A stretch of 11,160 bases of DNA from Stramenopiles sp. TOSAG23-2. Its lineage: Eukaryota > Sar. Every line of letters begins with the position of its first letter. Position 1 is the stretch's first letter. Positions 1 to 6,795 of the stretch are shown here, one piece after another. The stretch spans positions 1-11,160 of the forward strand of contig LT649959.1 in assembly GCA_900128395.1 (NCBI GenBank), written 5' to 3'. The translations under genes were made by a program, and so were the position numbers. The notes beneath the pieces are model-generated. The model did no database searches and had not been told where the DNA came from. It saw only the letters and a list, made by a program, of their open reading frames with translations.

Positions 1-695
1 GATGTCGTACCTTTCTTTGATTCAATGTTTGAAGTACTACTACCACCACCAAATATACTGGTTTCTTTTGTATCTTTTTTAGGGCTTGTTTTCTCCCCAA
101 ATCCACCAAAACCACCACTAGTCTTATCTTTTTCGGTATCGCTTTTATTATTATCACTGCCGCCAACACCTCCTCTAAACCCACTTTTAGATGATAGTGC
201 CTTTACAGCACTAGTTTTTCCTATCAATACATTTTTAAATGCAGCTGGCGATTCGGTATCCTTAAAATCTATTAAATATCCAAAACATTTTCCACTTGAA
301 ACATCTGAAATATCAATTGCTTTAAATATGACTGCGGTTAACCTAGCAGATTCTTTTACTTCTTGTTTTGCAACATTAACAATAGCATTTAAACGTACTC
401 TATCTGCTAAACGATTTATATTACGTTCTAAAGGTTCATTGTCCAAGAAAACAAGACGCATATCTTGTGTATTAATATCTTTTAACACTAACATCAATCC
501 ATCTCCCATTTTAACCCAGCCATCCGGTGCTTCGTTACCGTCACTATTTCCACCAAATTCCTTATTGTAAGTATGTATTTCATTACCGTTCCTTAACAGC
601 AAGCCTTCTCTAGTAAATACAACACGTTCCGTACGTCCTTTTGATATTTGTACACATGCACCTTTCTTTTGAAAATCTTGATTTTCCGTCGGCAT
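1..695 (-). CDS. FG-repeat protein with possible PH/RanBD-like domain, 3' end outside window
   Basis: An open frame of 231 full codons runs from an ATG at 695 off the left edge with no stop. Residues about 10-160 look like one globular domain: a short strand-rich start, Trp60 in DGWVKMGDG, a hydrophobic stretch ending in MRLVF near residue 83, and a closing segment FGYLIDFKDTESPAAFKNVL (138-157). That order resembles the PH-like fold of Ran-binding domains, which end in an aromatic/acidic strand and a helix. From residue 170 the chain becomes Gly, Ser and Lys rich and holds FG motifs (GGFGGFG near 194-200, SIFGGG near 213-218), as in nucleoporins such as Nup50. The function at the nuclear pore is inferred. 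The gene is divergent from the ceramidase across a 963-bp spacer. The frame and start are quite secure; the family is tentative, and another PH-domain protein with an FG tail is possible. Confidence 0.75.
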   Translation of the reverse strand, partial: MPTENQDFQKKGACVQISKGRTERVVFTREGLLLRNGNEIHTYNKEFGGNSDGNEAPDGWVKMGDGLMLVLKDINTQDMRLVFLDNEPLERNINRLADRVRLNAIVNVAKQEVKESARLTAVIFKAIDISDVSSGKCFGYLIDFKDTESPAAFKNVLIGKTSAVKALSSKSGFRGGVGGSDNNKSDTEKDKTSGGFGGFGEKTSPKKDTKETSIFGGGSSTSNIESKKGTT

Positions 696-944
696 ATTAT
701 TTTTCTTTTTCGTGCTTGTATTTATTACATATATATTACTTACGTAAACTTTCGTATCACGTGTCTGTGCGTGTATGTGTATATATAGTGTTGATTGTTC
801 CACTATTTCGTAAAATGTTTGTTTTATTTAGTCTATTTATTTTGAATTTATCTATTATTTAATTATTTATTATTATTTTTTTATTTTTTAGTGATTTGAT
901 TTGTGTTATTATTATTAAAAATATGGTCGGATAGTAGCTAGTAG

Positions 945-1066
945 CACCTGCCTATTGAATTGTGCCTTGGCTGGCTCGGAATGCCCGGAATGCACCGATT
1001 GTTGAATTGCAATTATTTTAGCCGCCTGTGTGCCGGCTGGGCCGGGCCTGATGTGATGATTGGCAC
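945..1066. other. GC-rich island in AT-rich DNA
   Basis: Base composition changes sharply here. Positions 1021-1050 contain 25 G or C out of 30, while the flanks are mostly A and T. The patch contains two close CGGAAT words (977-982 and 986-991), with a third outside it at 1092-1097. GTGCC at 1030-1034 can pair with GGCAC at 1062-1066. It lacks an open frame of useful length. It could be a transcription-factor landing site, an unannotated structured RNA, or a relic of inserted DNA. I could not match it to tRNA, U1, U2, U4, U5 or U6. Confidence 0.45.
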
Positions 1067-1196
1067 GTACATGTAAAAATTGGGAATAATCCGGAATAAA
1101 AAGATTGAATTATTTCAATACGCTCACAAAAAACAACAAAGAATATTTAAAAAATTAATAATAATATACCGGTAAATAGTGCAATTCGAATCGCCA

Positions 1197-1227
1197 GGCC
1201 AGAGAGGCCAGAAATATTTTGGGCCAG
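1197..1227 (+). repeat. Three GGCCAG words
   Basis: GGCCAG occurs at 1197-1202, 1206-1211 and 1222-1227, a dense cluster in otherwise AT-rich sequence. A TATA-like TATAT follows at about 1229-1233. The cluster could be protein-binding sites for the ceramidase promoter; that role is inferred only. Confidence 0.4.
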
Positions 1228-1255
1228 CTATATCAGGGTTAAGCTGAGAGAGAGA

Positions 1256-1275
1256 TGGTAATATATATATTACCA
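1256..1275. repeat. 20-bp perfect palindrome
   Basis: The sequence reads TGGTAA, an alternating AT core, then TTACCA, and equals its own reverse complement across all 20 bases. The GG and CC ends show that it is more than a simple AT run. It could be a binding site for a dimeric protein or a cruciform-prone spot. It sits between the GGCCAG cluster and the 93-bp repeats. Confidence 0.6.
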
Positions 1276-1359
1276 GGTATATGCATCATCAACAGGCAAA
1301 GAGATCTATATCAATTTCTATTCAAACAGTGTATGGATAGATATTATATATTGATACGT

Positions 1360-1638
1360 AAGAAGATCAATTGATTATATAACCAATTTACAATTATAAA
1401 CTTTGAAAAGTATCAGCAATATCATTTATTCAAAGAACAAATATTTTGATTTAAGAAGATCAATTGATTATATAACCAATTTACAATTATAAACTTTGAA
1501 AAGTATCAGCAATATCATTTATTCAAAGAACAAATATTTTGATTTAAGAAGATCAATTGATTATATAACCAATTTACAATTATAAACTTTGAAAAGTATC
1601 AGCAATATCATTTATTCAAAGAACAAATATTTTGATTT
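1360..1638 (+). repeat. Three identical tandem copies of a 93-bp unit
   Basis: Copies lie at 1360-1452, 1453-1545 and 1546-1638 and are base-for-base identical by eye. Each holds a 10-bp palindrome ATCAATTGAT (1366, 1459, 1552) and a CCAAT word (1383, 1476, 1569). None has an ATG on the plus strand, and all six frames contain stops, so the array is not coding. It ends 20 bases before the ceramidase ATG, separated by a T7 and A12 tract. It is therefore either part of the promoter or part of the 5' leader. Exact identity points to recent duplication, gene conversion or an assembly effect. Confidence 0.95.
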
Positions 1639-1658
1639 GGTTTTTTTAAAAAAAAAAA

Positions 1659-3785
1659 ATGAAACAAATAGCATGGATAATAACTATATTTTTATTATCA
1701 ACTCTTATTGGAATAACTGCAAGTAGTAGCACATTACAAGTTGGTACTGGAATTGCTGATGCAACAGGTGAAGTTGCACAAGTTAATTTTATGGGATATG
1801 CCATGATGAATCAAGTCGGTGCTGGCTTGCATCAACGATTACGAGCACGTGCATATTATATTGATGATGGTACTAAACATATCGCATTTGTTTCTGTTGA
1901 TTTTGGAATGGGTTCACATGTTGTTAAAGCACGTGCTTTAGAACTATTGCAACAAGACAATATAACAAAAAATATATTTACATTCGATAATGTATGTGTC
2001 AGTGGTACCCATACACATTCTGGACCAGCTGGTTTTATGAATCATTTATTATTTCAAGTGACGTCGCTTGGCTTTCAAAAGGCAACATATGAAGCATATT
2101 CTACAGCAATTTATAATGCAGTCAAAAAATCATATGTAAATTCAAAAGCAAATGGAAAAAATGCTGTGATCAAAAGAAATGCCGGCATGTTATCGAATGC
2201 AAATATAAATCGTAGTCCTACAGCGTATTTATACAATCCATTGGAAGAACGTGAACGTTATGGTAATAATACAGATCATGAAATGGTATTATTACGTTTT
2301 GAAAATGAGAAAGGTGAAGGTATTGGCATGTTAAATTGGTTTTCTGTGCATGGCACTTCGATGAATAATACGAATCAACTTGTATCAGGCGATAACAAAG
2401 GTTATGCTAGCTATTTATTCGAAAAATCAAAAAATGCAAAAGATGTATTGCCAGGGCAAGGTTCCTTTGTAGCTGCATTTGCTTCTACTAATTTAGGAGA
2501 TGTCTCTCCAAATACTAATGGTACATATTGTATGGATACAGGATTGCCATGTGAACCGGTACATAGTACATGCAATGGAAAAAATGAAATGTGTGTAGGA
2601 CGTGGTCCAGGGACTGATATGTTTGAATCTGCAAAAATTATCGGAGAGAGACAGTACGTAAAAGCAAATGAAATATATGAATCTGCTAATAAAATAGTAT
2701 CTGGACCAGTCGATTTTAGGCATACATTTATTGATATGTCAAATTTAACATTTACTCGAAACAATAGTACAGGCCCGGATGATGTTGTACATACATGTCC
2801 AGGGGCAATGGGCTATGCATTTGCTGCTGGTACAACGGATGGTCCTGGAATGTTTAATTTTGTTCAATCAACAACGACGTCAAATCCGTTTTGGAATGCT
2901 GTATCTGATTTAATTTCAAAACCAACAAAAGCACAAATAAATTGCCACCATCCAAAACCGATATTGCTTAATGTTGGTGAACTCACCAAACCATATGAAT
3001 GGGTTTCAAGCGTTGTTCCATTACAATTGTTCCGAATAGGTGATTTTTTCATGATCAATGTACCCACAGAGTTTACAACAATGGCAGGTAGACGTATGCG
3101 TGAAAGATTAGCGAATGAAATTATGTCACTAGGATTATCAAAAACACCGACAGTTGTAATTGGTGGCCTTTCCAATATGTATGGCGATTACACCACTACA
3201 TTTGAAGAATATCAAGCGCAACGATATGAGGGTGCATCGACTATATTTGGACCAAATGAGCTGGAAGGTTTTATACATGAAGCCTTGCGATTGGTTAATG
3301 ATATGGCGACTAATAGTAAATCAAAAACATTACCGTCGCCAGAAATTGATTTGAAGAAAATGATAAATTTATTAGGTGATTGGAAATACGATACAGTTGA
3401 AATAGGGAAAAAATTTGGTGATGTGACGAAACAACCAAGTAAAACTGAATATAAAAAAGGTGAAACTGTTTCAGTCAGTTTTAGATCTGCAAATCCGCGA
3501 AATAATTTAAAAACTGATGAAACATATTTGACCGTAGAAATTCTTGATGAAAAGAGCAATAATTGGATTGTTGTAGCTACTGATGGAGATTGGTCAACAA
3601 AATTTCATTGGCAAAGGAACGGAAAATTGTCACATTCATCGACTGCCACCATAACATGGGATATTAGTGCTGAAGATGTTGCAGGTACATATAGGATCAA
3701 ACATTTTAACACACATAAAAAAATCTTTAGTGGAACTAAACTTGATTTTGAAGGTACTTCAAATGTATTCACTGTTGTTGGGTAA
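1659..3785 (+). CDS. Neutral (non-lysosomal) ceramidase, secreted
   Basis: This 708-residue protein belongs to the neutral/alkaline ceramidase family, which hydrolyses the amide bond of ceramide to give sphingosine and a fatty acid. A signal peptide covers about residues 1-20 (hydrophobic core IITIFLLSTLIGI). The catalytic domain spans about 23-545. Zinc-site residues by family analogy are the His in GTHTHSGP (118 or 120), His231 in SVHGTSM, Glu471 in PTEFTTMAGRR and Tyr511. The nucleophilic Ser is Ser283 in NLGDVSPN. The late signature EEYQAQRYEGASTIFGP is intact. Residues about 555-708 form the family's C-terminal immunoglobulin-like domain. The length matches compact family members; no Ser/Thr-rich mucin box like that of animal enzymes follows the signal peptide. 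Several NxS/T sites agree with secretion to the cell surface or outside. The ATG follows an A12 tract. There is no intron. Nothing essential appears to be missing. Confidence 0.97.
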   Translation: MKQIAWIITIFLLSTLIGITASSSTLQVGTGIADATGEVAQVNFMGYAMMNQVGAGLHQRLRARAYYIDDGTKHIAFVSVDFGMGSHVVKARALELLQQDNITKNIFTFDNVCVSGTHTHSGPAGFMNHLLFQVTSLGFQKATYEAYSTAIYNAVKKSYVNSKANGKNAVIKRNAGMLSNANINRSPTAYLYNPLEERERYGNNTDHEMVLLRFENEKGEGIGMLNWFSVHGTSMNNTNQLVSGDNKGYASYLFEKSKNAKDVLPGQGSFVAAFASTNLGDVSPNTNGTYCMDTGLPCEPVHSTCNGKNEMCVGRGPGTDMFESAKIIGERQYVKANEIYESANKIVSGPVDFRHTFIDMSNLTFTRNNSTGPDDVVHTCPGAMGYAFAAGTTDGPGMFNFVQSTTTSNPFWNAVSDLISKPTKAQINCHHPKPILLNVGELTKPYEWVSSVVPLQLFRIGDFFMINVPTEFTTMAGRRMRERLANEIMSLGLSKTPTVVIGGLSNMYGDYTTTFEEYQAQRYEGASTIFGPNELEGFIHEALRLVNDMATNSKSKTLPSPEIDLKKMINLLGDWKYDTVEIGKKFGDVTKQPSKTEYKKGETVSVSFRSANPRNNLKTDETYLTVEILDEKSNNWIVVATDGDWSTKFHWQRNGKLSHSSTATITWDISAEDVAGTYRIKHFNTHKKIFSGTKLDFEGTSNVFTVVG

Positions 3786-4126
3786 ATAGAGAGAGTGTGT
3801 CTATTTAGTTGTAGATGTGTGAAATGAAGATGTTCTGTGTGTGTATTAATATTTATACGTATTAATTTTTTTAAAGAAAATATATATACAATTTTTGACA
3901 CCCCGTGCCCCCCTAAAAATTATACGAGCGTAACACTATTAAATACGGAGTCGTGTTGTATTTATATATATAATGTACGCTTCGTACACTCTAAAAAAAA
4001 TGTAATTAAAAACCTCTAAAAATATTGTATTTGTATATTAGTATATATATACACACACACTCACACACAATTTATATTCTCAAATCTTTTGTCTAACTAT
4101 TACATATCCTATCCATTATATATGAC
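3786..4126. other. Convergent 3' spacer between ceramidase and saposin-like genes
   Basis: This 341-bp spacer holds both 3' ends and no credible gene. It carries GT-rich stretches near 3797-3845, a C-rich spot around 3901-3913, possible ATTAAA signals for the plus-strand gene at 3938-3943 and 4005-4010, and an AC microsatellite at 4051-4069. No AATAAA or ATTAAA is seen for the minus-strand gene. Confidence 0.5.
4051..4069. repeat. AC microsatellite
   Basis: An AC dinucleotide run with one T interruption at 4061, flanked by an AT run. It is non-coding. Confidence 0.8.
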
Positions 4127-4771
4127 TTAATCGATGCAGTACAATGGGTTGATTCTTAAACAATAATAGCATGTCAAATGATCTGGGCACGGTGCACGAA
4201 GTTGTTCTGAACCTCCAATATCCTCATGGCATATGTCATGTACAAATGATGGACACTCGCTTAAATATGATGAATATCCAAGGCACATAGCTTCAAATTT
4301 TTTACCTATTCCACCACATCCGAAATCATTTCCTTTTGCTGGTTTGGTGTATCCAACTTTGCCTTCTTTTCTCTTTGCAGAAATCATTGATTTGCAAACA
4401 TCGCATTCTTCTTTACCAGTTGCTACTGCATATGCTGGTGAAGTAAATTTACCTGTTCCGAACCAGTTATGTGGTACTTTAGCTGCACCGTCAGCTTTTG
4501 CTTCTGGTGCAGGTTTAGGATCTTCAGATGTTCTCTCAGATGTTTCTATAAATGAAGAGGTTTTAGTACTAACTTCAATAGCTGCTAATAATTTTTCATC
4601 GGTAGGTGCTGGAAGTTTATTGCCTGCAACGTGTGCCAAGTGTTTAACTTCAGCTGCTGGAGCTGCTGGAGGTGTAAATTCTCCAACTTTAGCAGCTTTG
4701 TTTGCATAATCGAAACTGGTTTCAGCAGTGCAAGCTGCGATACATAATACAACAATAAGTGTGCGTAACAT
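4127..4771 (-). CDS. Secreted ten-cysteine protein, saposin-B-like
   Basis: The 214-residue protein starts with a clear signal peptide (MLRTLIVVLCIAACTA). A low-complexity Ala, Pro, Glu and Lys linker follows to about residue 100, then a compact Cys-rich domain (123-212). The ten Cys are C123, C126, C152, C163, C173, C181, C195, C201, C204 and C212. A CxxC start, a C-x10-C pair (152/163) and a C-x5-C pair (195/201) fit saposin B spacing, with four extra Cys that could form two further disulfides. Saposins bind lipids and present them to hydrolases or perturb membranes. The gene is tail to tail with the ceramidase, 341 bp away, which makes a lipid-related role attractive but unproven. The fold is inferred from cysteine spacing alone; a different small disulfide-rich secreted family is possible. 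Secretion is well supported. Confidence 0.85.
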   Translation of the reverse strand: MLRTLIVVLCIAACTAETSFDYANKAAKVGEFTPPAAPAAEVKHLAHVAGNKLPAPTDEKLLAAIEVSTKTSSFIETSERTSEDPKPAPEAKADGAAKVPHNWFGTGKFTSPAYAVATGKEECDVCKSMISAKRKEGKVGYTKPAKGNDFGCGGIGKKFEAMCLGYSSYLSECPSFVHDICHEDIGGSEQLRAPCPDHLTCYYCLRINPLYCID

Positions 4772-4878
4772 TTTTTATACTAAATTTATTTTATTATTAT
4801 AACTCTTGTTTTATTTGTTTTATATTTAAAGTATATAATATGTTTTTTGAATGTTTTACGATTCTATGTATCTATGTA

Positions 4879-4900
4879 TGTGTGCGTGTGTGTGTGTGTG
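4879..4900. repeat. TG microsatellite
   Basis: A TG dinucleotide run interrupted once by CG, about 110 bases upstream of the minus-strand start at 4771. Alternating purine-pyrimidine DNA of this kind can adopt Z-form and is often length-variable. Confidence 0.8.
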
Positions 4901-5286
4901 TATATTGTATTGTTATGGTTTTATAATAAATTAACTACAAAAAAAGGCTGTATTAGTTAGTGTTGTTTCTATGTTAAATTGTTTTTACAAGGTCGATAGC
5001 ATTGGATACTTCCCCCTTTTTTTGTTTTTTTTCTGAAGCTGCATTATTTTTTTATTTATCATCCTTTTAGAATAATTTCGTATATATAAAAATTTATAAT
5101 GTGTAATATATTGATAAATTTATATAAATTCCGAAAATACCTTAGAATTTTTTAAGAAGGGAAGAAGGAGGAAGAATTTCTTTGTCCAGCATACTTTTAA
5201 TTTTAAAATAATATTTTTATAGCTACACAGTATTGGATTTGGAAAATATACTTCATATTACAAACTTGTGTGGGGAAGGGATTCAA

Positions 5287-5306
5287 TATTATAGAAAGCT
5301 ATAATA
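5287..5306. repeat. 8-bp stem inverted repeat with AAAG loop
   Basis: TATTATAG and CTATAATA are perfect reverse complements separated by AAAG. The repeat lies about 290 bases before the orphan gene start and could form a short hairpin if transcribed. The stem is AU-rich and thus weak. Confidence 0.4.
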
Positions 5307-5597
5307 AGTATGTTCATGTTTAGTATAATGTTTCCTAGGCGAAAAGGATATCAACAGTAATAGCGAGCTATAGTAATAATAATAGTAGTATAGTAGTATG
5401 CAATGCAACTTCTTTCTTCCATATTATAACTATTATCTATTAATAGTATATTAATAACAACAACAATATATATTAGTGTGTGCATATATATATATATACA
5501 ACAACATAAATACTTTTATATATGTATATCGCGTGGATTCATTTTAATAACACTTAATTTCAATATTATGATACTTGGAAATTATTCAATTAATAGT

Positions 5598-6089
5598 ATG
5601 TTTAATAGTAGGAAAATATTTTTAATATTTATAGTTGTACAATTAGTTGTTTCAATATGTTTTAGTATGCCACAATCGTCAATAAAAAAAAGGAGACCAA
5701 CCACTATTGATACATACTTACGACAAGAAAGAGCTATGGCTGGACAAGATAGTAAAAATAGAGAAGCGCTAGATACAAAGATCTTTCGTAAAAAAGGTAT
5801 TCCTCTAGGGAATGATCAAACTCATCGTAGTAATAAAGAATGGGATTATGGAGATCATGATCCATTGCCAGAAAACTTATTAATGCACAAAGGTGAAAAT
5901 ATTACAAAAACACTTATACATAAAGTAAAGCGGACTATCAATAATATAGCTGGTAAACTAGCACAACTACAACATGATACTCGTATGAGGGCATCACAGC
6001 CACGCATAACGTCAGAAGATTTTCATAAACCAGATGTAGTGAGAGAGGAAGATTCTAATTTATATATGACCTATGGTGATCAATCATAA
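5598..6089 (+). CDS. Small secreted protein of unknown family
   Basis: I do not recognise this family. The longest open frame starts at a GTG (5478), so I chose the ATG at 5598, which gives 163 residues with a strong signal peptide (SRKIFLIFIVVQLVVSICFS, cleavage likely near residue 23). An in-frame ATG at 5568 would add ten residues in front. The mature chain is hydrophilic and has no Cys. It carries a basic cluster KKRR (30-33) just after the signal, RKK (64-66), KVKR (109-112), an acidic/aromatic stretch NKEWDYGDHDPLPENLL (79-95) and one N-glycosylation site NIT (101-103). Basic pairs in a secreted, Cys-free chain fit a processed precursor or a cell-surface protein, but no function can be assigned. 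It is head to head with the saposin-like gene and tail to tail with the methyltransferase. Confidence 0.75.
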   Translation: MFNSRKIFLIFIVVQLVVSICFSMPQSSIKKRRPTTIDTYLRQERAMAGQDSKNREALDTKIFRKKGIPLGNDQTHRSNKEWDYGDHDPLPENLLMHKGENITKTLIHKVKRTINNIAGKLAQLQHDTRMRASQPRITSEDFHKPDVVREEDSNLYMTYGDQS

Positions 6090-6111
6090 ATACCTCTATA
6101 TATTATGATAT

Positions 6112-6128
6112 ATACGAGGTCCTCGTAT
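6112..6128. terminator. Inverted repeat right after the orphan gene stop
   Basis: ATACGAGG and CCTCGTAT are perfect reverse complements around a single T, 22 bases past the TAA at 6089. In RNA the loop would have to open by a few bases. It may mark the 3' end or stabilise the transcript; this is inferred from position. Confidence 0.4.
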
Positions 6129-6198
6129 GTATATTTTAAAGTATATATGAGGAGAGAAGGTATATTTATCATTAAATATGCCCAACATATCATGATAA

Positions 6199-6204
6199 AA
6201 TAAA
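6199..6204 (+). terminator. AATAAA polyadenylation-like signal
   Basis: The canonical hexamer lies 110 bases after the orphan gene stop at 6089. In such AT-rich DNA the hexamer can occur by chance. Confidence 0.35.
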
Positions 6205-6439
6205 CCAGGGGGGCGTAATATATTCATTTGTATTTTTATATAGAGATATTACACTTAATTTATAGATATATATATATATATTTATATTTTATATATATAT
6301 CTAGATATTACGAAGTATAATATTAAAAATGATATGGTGCATAACTTACGTCGTACGAACGTATATTTTTTTATATAAATTTACTCAGCAGTGATAATTC
6401 CTATGGTCATATGATACTCCCAGTACTCTCCAGAAAGAA

Positions 6440-6451
6440 TATGATATCATA
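6440..6451. repeat. 12-bp palindrome
   Basis: TATGATATCATA equals its own reverse complement. It lies in the less AT-biased middle of the convergent spacer. Role unknown. Confidence 0.35.
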
Positions 6452-6604
6452 CAATAACTGAGGACAAATAATGTCTATCTCACTAAACTGGGAAAGATGG
6501 ACCATTGAATCGTAACGTTTGCGATAATAGAATTCATTGAAATCCACAGAAGTCTGTATTTTTATATTTCAAATGCACATTATGCATAATCATAAAAAAA
6601 TATA

Positions 6605-6667
6605 TTCGTACGACTCGTAAAAAATATAAAAAATACGAAAATATATAACTCTTCGTATGATACGAGT
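6605..6667. repeat. Nested CGTA-type inverted repeats
   Basis: ACTCGTA (6613-6619) pairs with TACGAGT (6661-6667), and inside it ATACGAA (6633-6639) pairs with TTCGTAT (6652-6658). The arms nest correctly, so a two-stem hairpin is possible on either strand. It lies 129 or more bases beyond the methyltransferase stop. Confidence 0.4.
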
Positions 6668-6746
6668 ATATTTTCGTTTTCCGTACTCCTCTCTCGCTCT
6701 GTTATTTACGAAAACTTTTTACGCGCACACACACACAATATTTATA

Positions 6747-6752
6747 TTTATT
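6747..6752 (-). terminator. AATAAA polyadenylation-like signal of the methyltransferase gene
   Basis: On the minus strand AATAAA occurs 44 bases past the stop codon at 6796, a plausible distance for 3' end formation. Confidence 0.45.
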
Positions 6753-6795
6753 TATATTTAAAAAGAAAAAAAACACACACGCACTCTCTTCGTGT

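Larger units (their letters stand above)
696..1658. promoter_or_regulatory. Divergent intergenic region upstream of the FG protein and ceramidase genes
   Basis: No gene is credible in this 963-bp spacer. It serves as the upstream region for genes on both sides. It starts AT-rich with TG and AT runs (about 760-800). A GC-rich patch follows at about 945-1066, then three GGCCAG words at 1197, 1206 and 1222, a 20-bp palindrome at 1256-1275, and three exact copies of a 93-bp unit that end 20 bases before the ceramidase ATG. A short plus-strand frame at 641-862 overlaps the antisense gene and has no coding character. Confidence 0.6.
4772..5597. promoter_or_regulatory. Divergent intergenic region between two secreted-protein genes
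   Basis: This 826-bp spacer has no credible gene. It holds a TG microsatellite (4879-4900), several long T tracts near 5020-5060, an inverted repeat at 5287-5306, TAG/TAA-type triplet runs near 5370-5400, and AT dinucleotide runs near 5487-5500. An open stretch running into the orphan gene from about 5478 begins with GTG, not ATG, and looks like untranslated leader. Confidence 0.5.
6090..6795. other. Convergent 3' spacer with inverted repeats
   Basis: This 706-bp spacer has no gene above about 16 codons. Just after the orphan gene stop is an ATACGAGG/CCTCGTAT inverted repeat (6112-6128). Then come an AATAAA (6199), alternating AT runs (6260-6300), a 12-bp palindrome (6440-6451), a cluster of CGTA-containing inverted repeats (6605-6667), a CA run (6726-6737) and a minus-strand AATAAA (6747-6752). 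The part at 6390-6560 is less AT-biased than its surroundings and might be a non-coding transcript, but I found no known RNA motif that holds up. Confidence 0.5.

Noticed and set aside
25-570. Plus-strand 181-codon open frame
   Set aside because: It is antisense to the FG-protein gene, whose minus-strand frame has a sensible domain and FG composition. The plus-strand translation is Pro/Ser/Phe/Leu-rich shadow sequence.
641-862. Plus-strand 73-codon open frame
   Set aside because: It overlaps the start of the minus-strand gene and AT-rich promoter; its composition is that of translated microsatellite DNA.
1360-1638. CRISPR-like array
   Set aside because: The copies are directly adjacent with no spacers, and the window is eukaryotic.
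1358-1658. 5' leader intron beginning at GTAAGA (1358)
   Set aside because: No credible acceptor AG with a pyrimidine tract lies just before the ATG at 1659; the immediate upstream sequence is T7 then A12.
3837-4019. Plus-strand 60-codon open frame after the ceramidase
   Set aside because: It lies in the 3' spacer with simple-repeat composition and shows no domain or signal.
4233-4709. Plus-strand 158-codon open frame
   Set aside because: It is antisense to the saposin-like gene, which has a signal peptide and ordered cysteines on the other strand.
5478-5597. N-terminal extension of the orphan secreted protein
   Set aside because: It would begin at GTG, consists of AT-run translation and would bury the signal peptide; the ATG at 5598 (or 5568) is better.
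6390-6470. Possible box C/D snoRNA (TGATAA near 6392 and CTGA near 6458)
   Set aside because: The C box is imperfect, the ends do not form a terminal stem, and no guide target could be checked.
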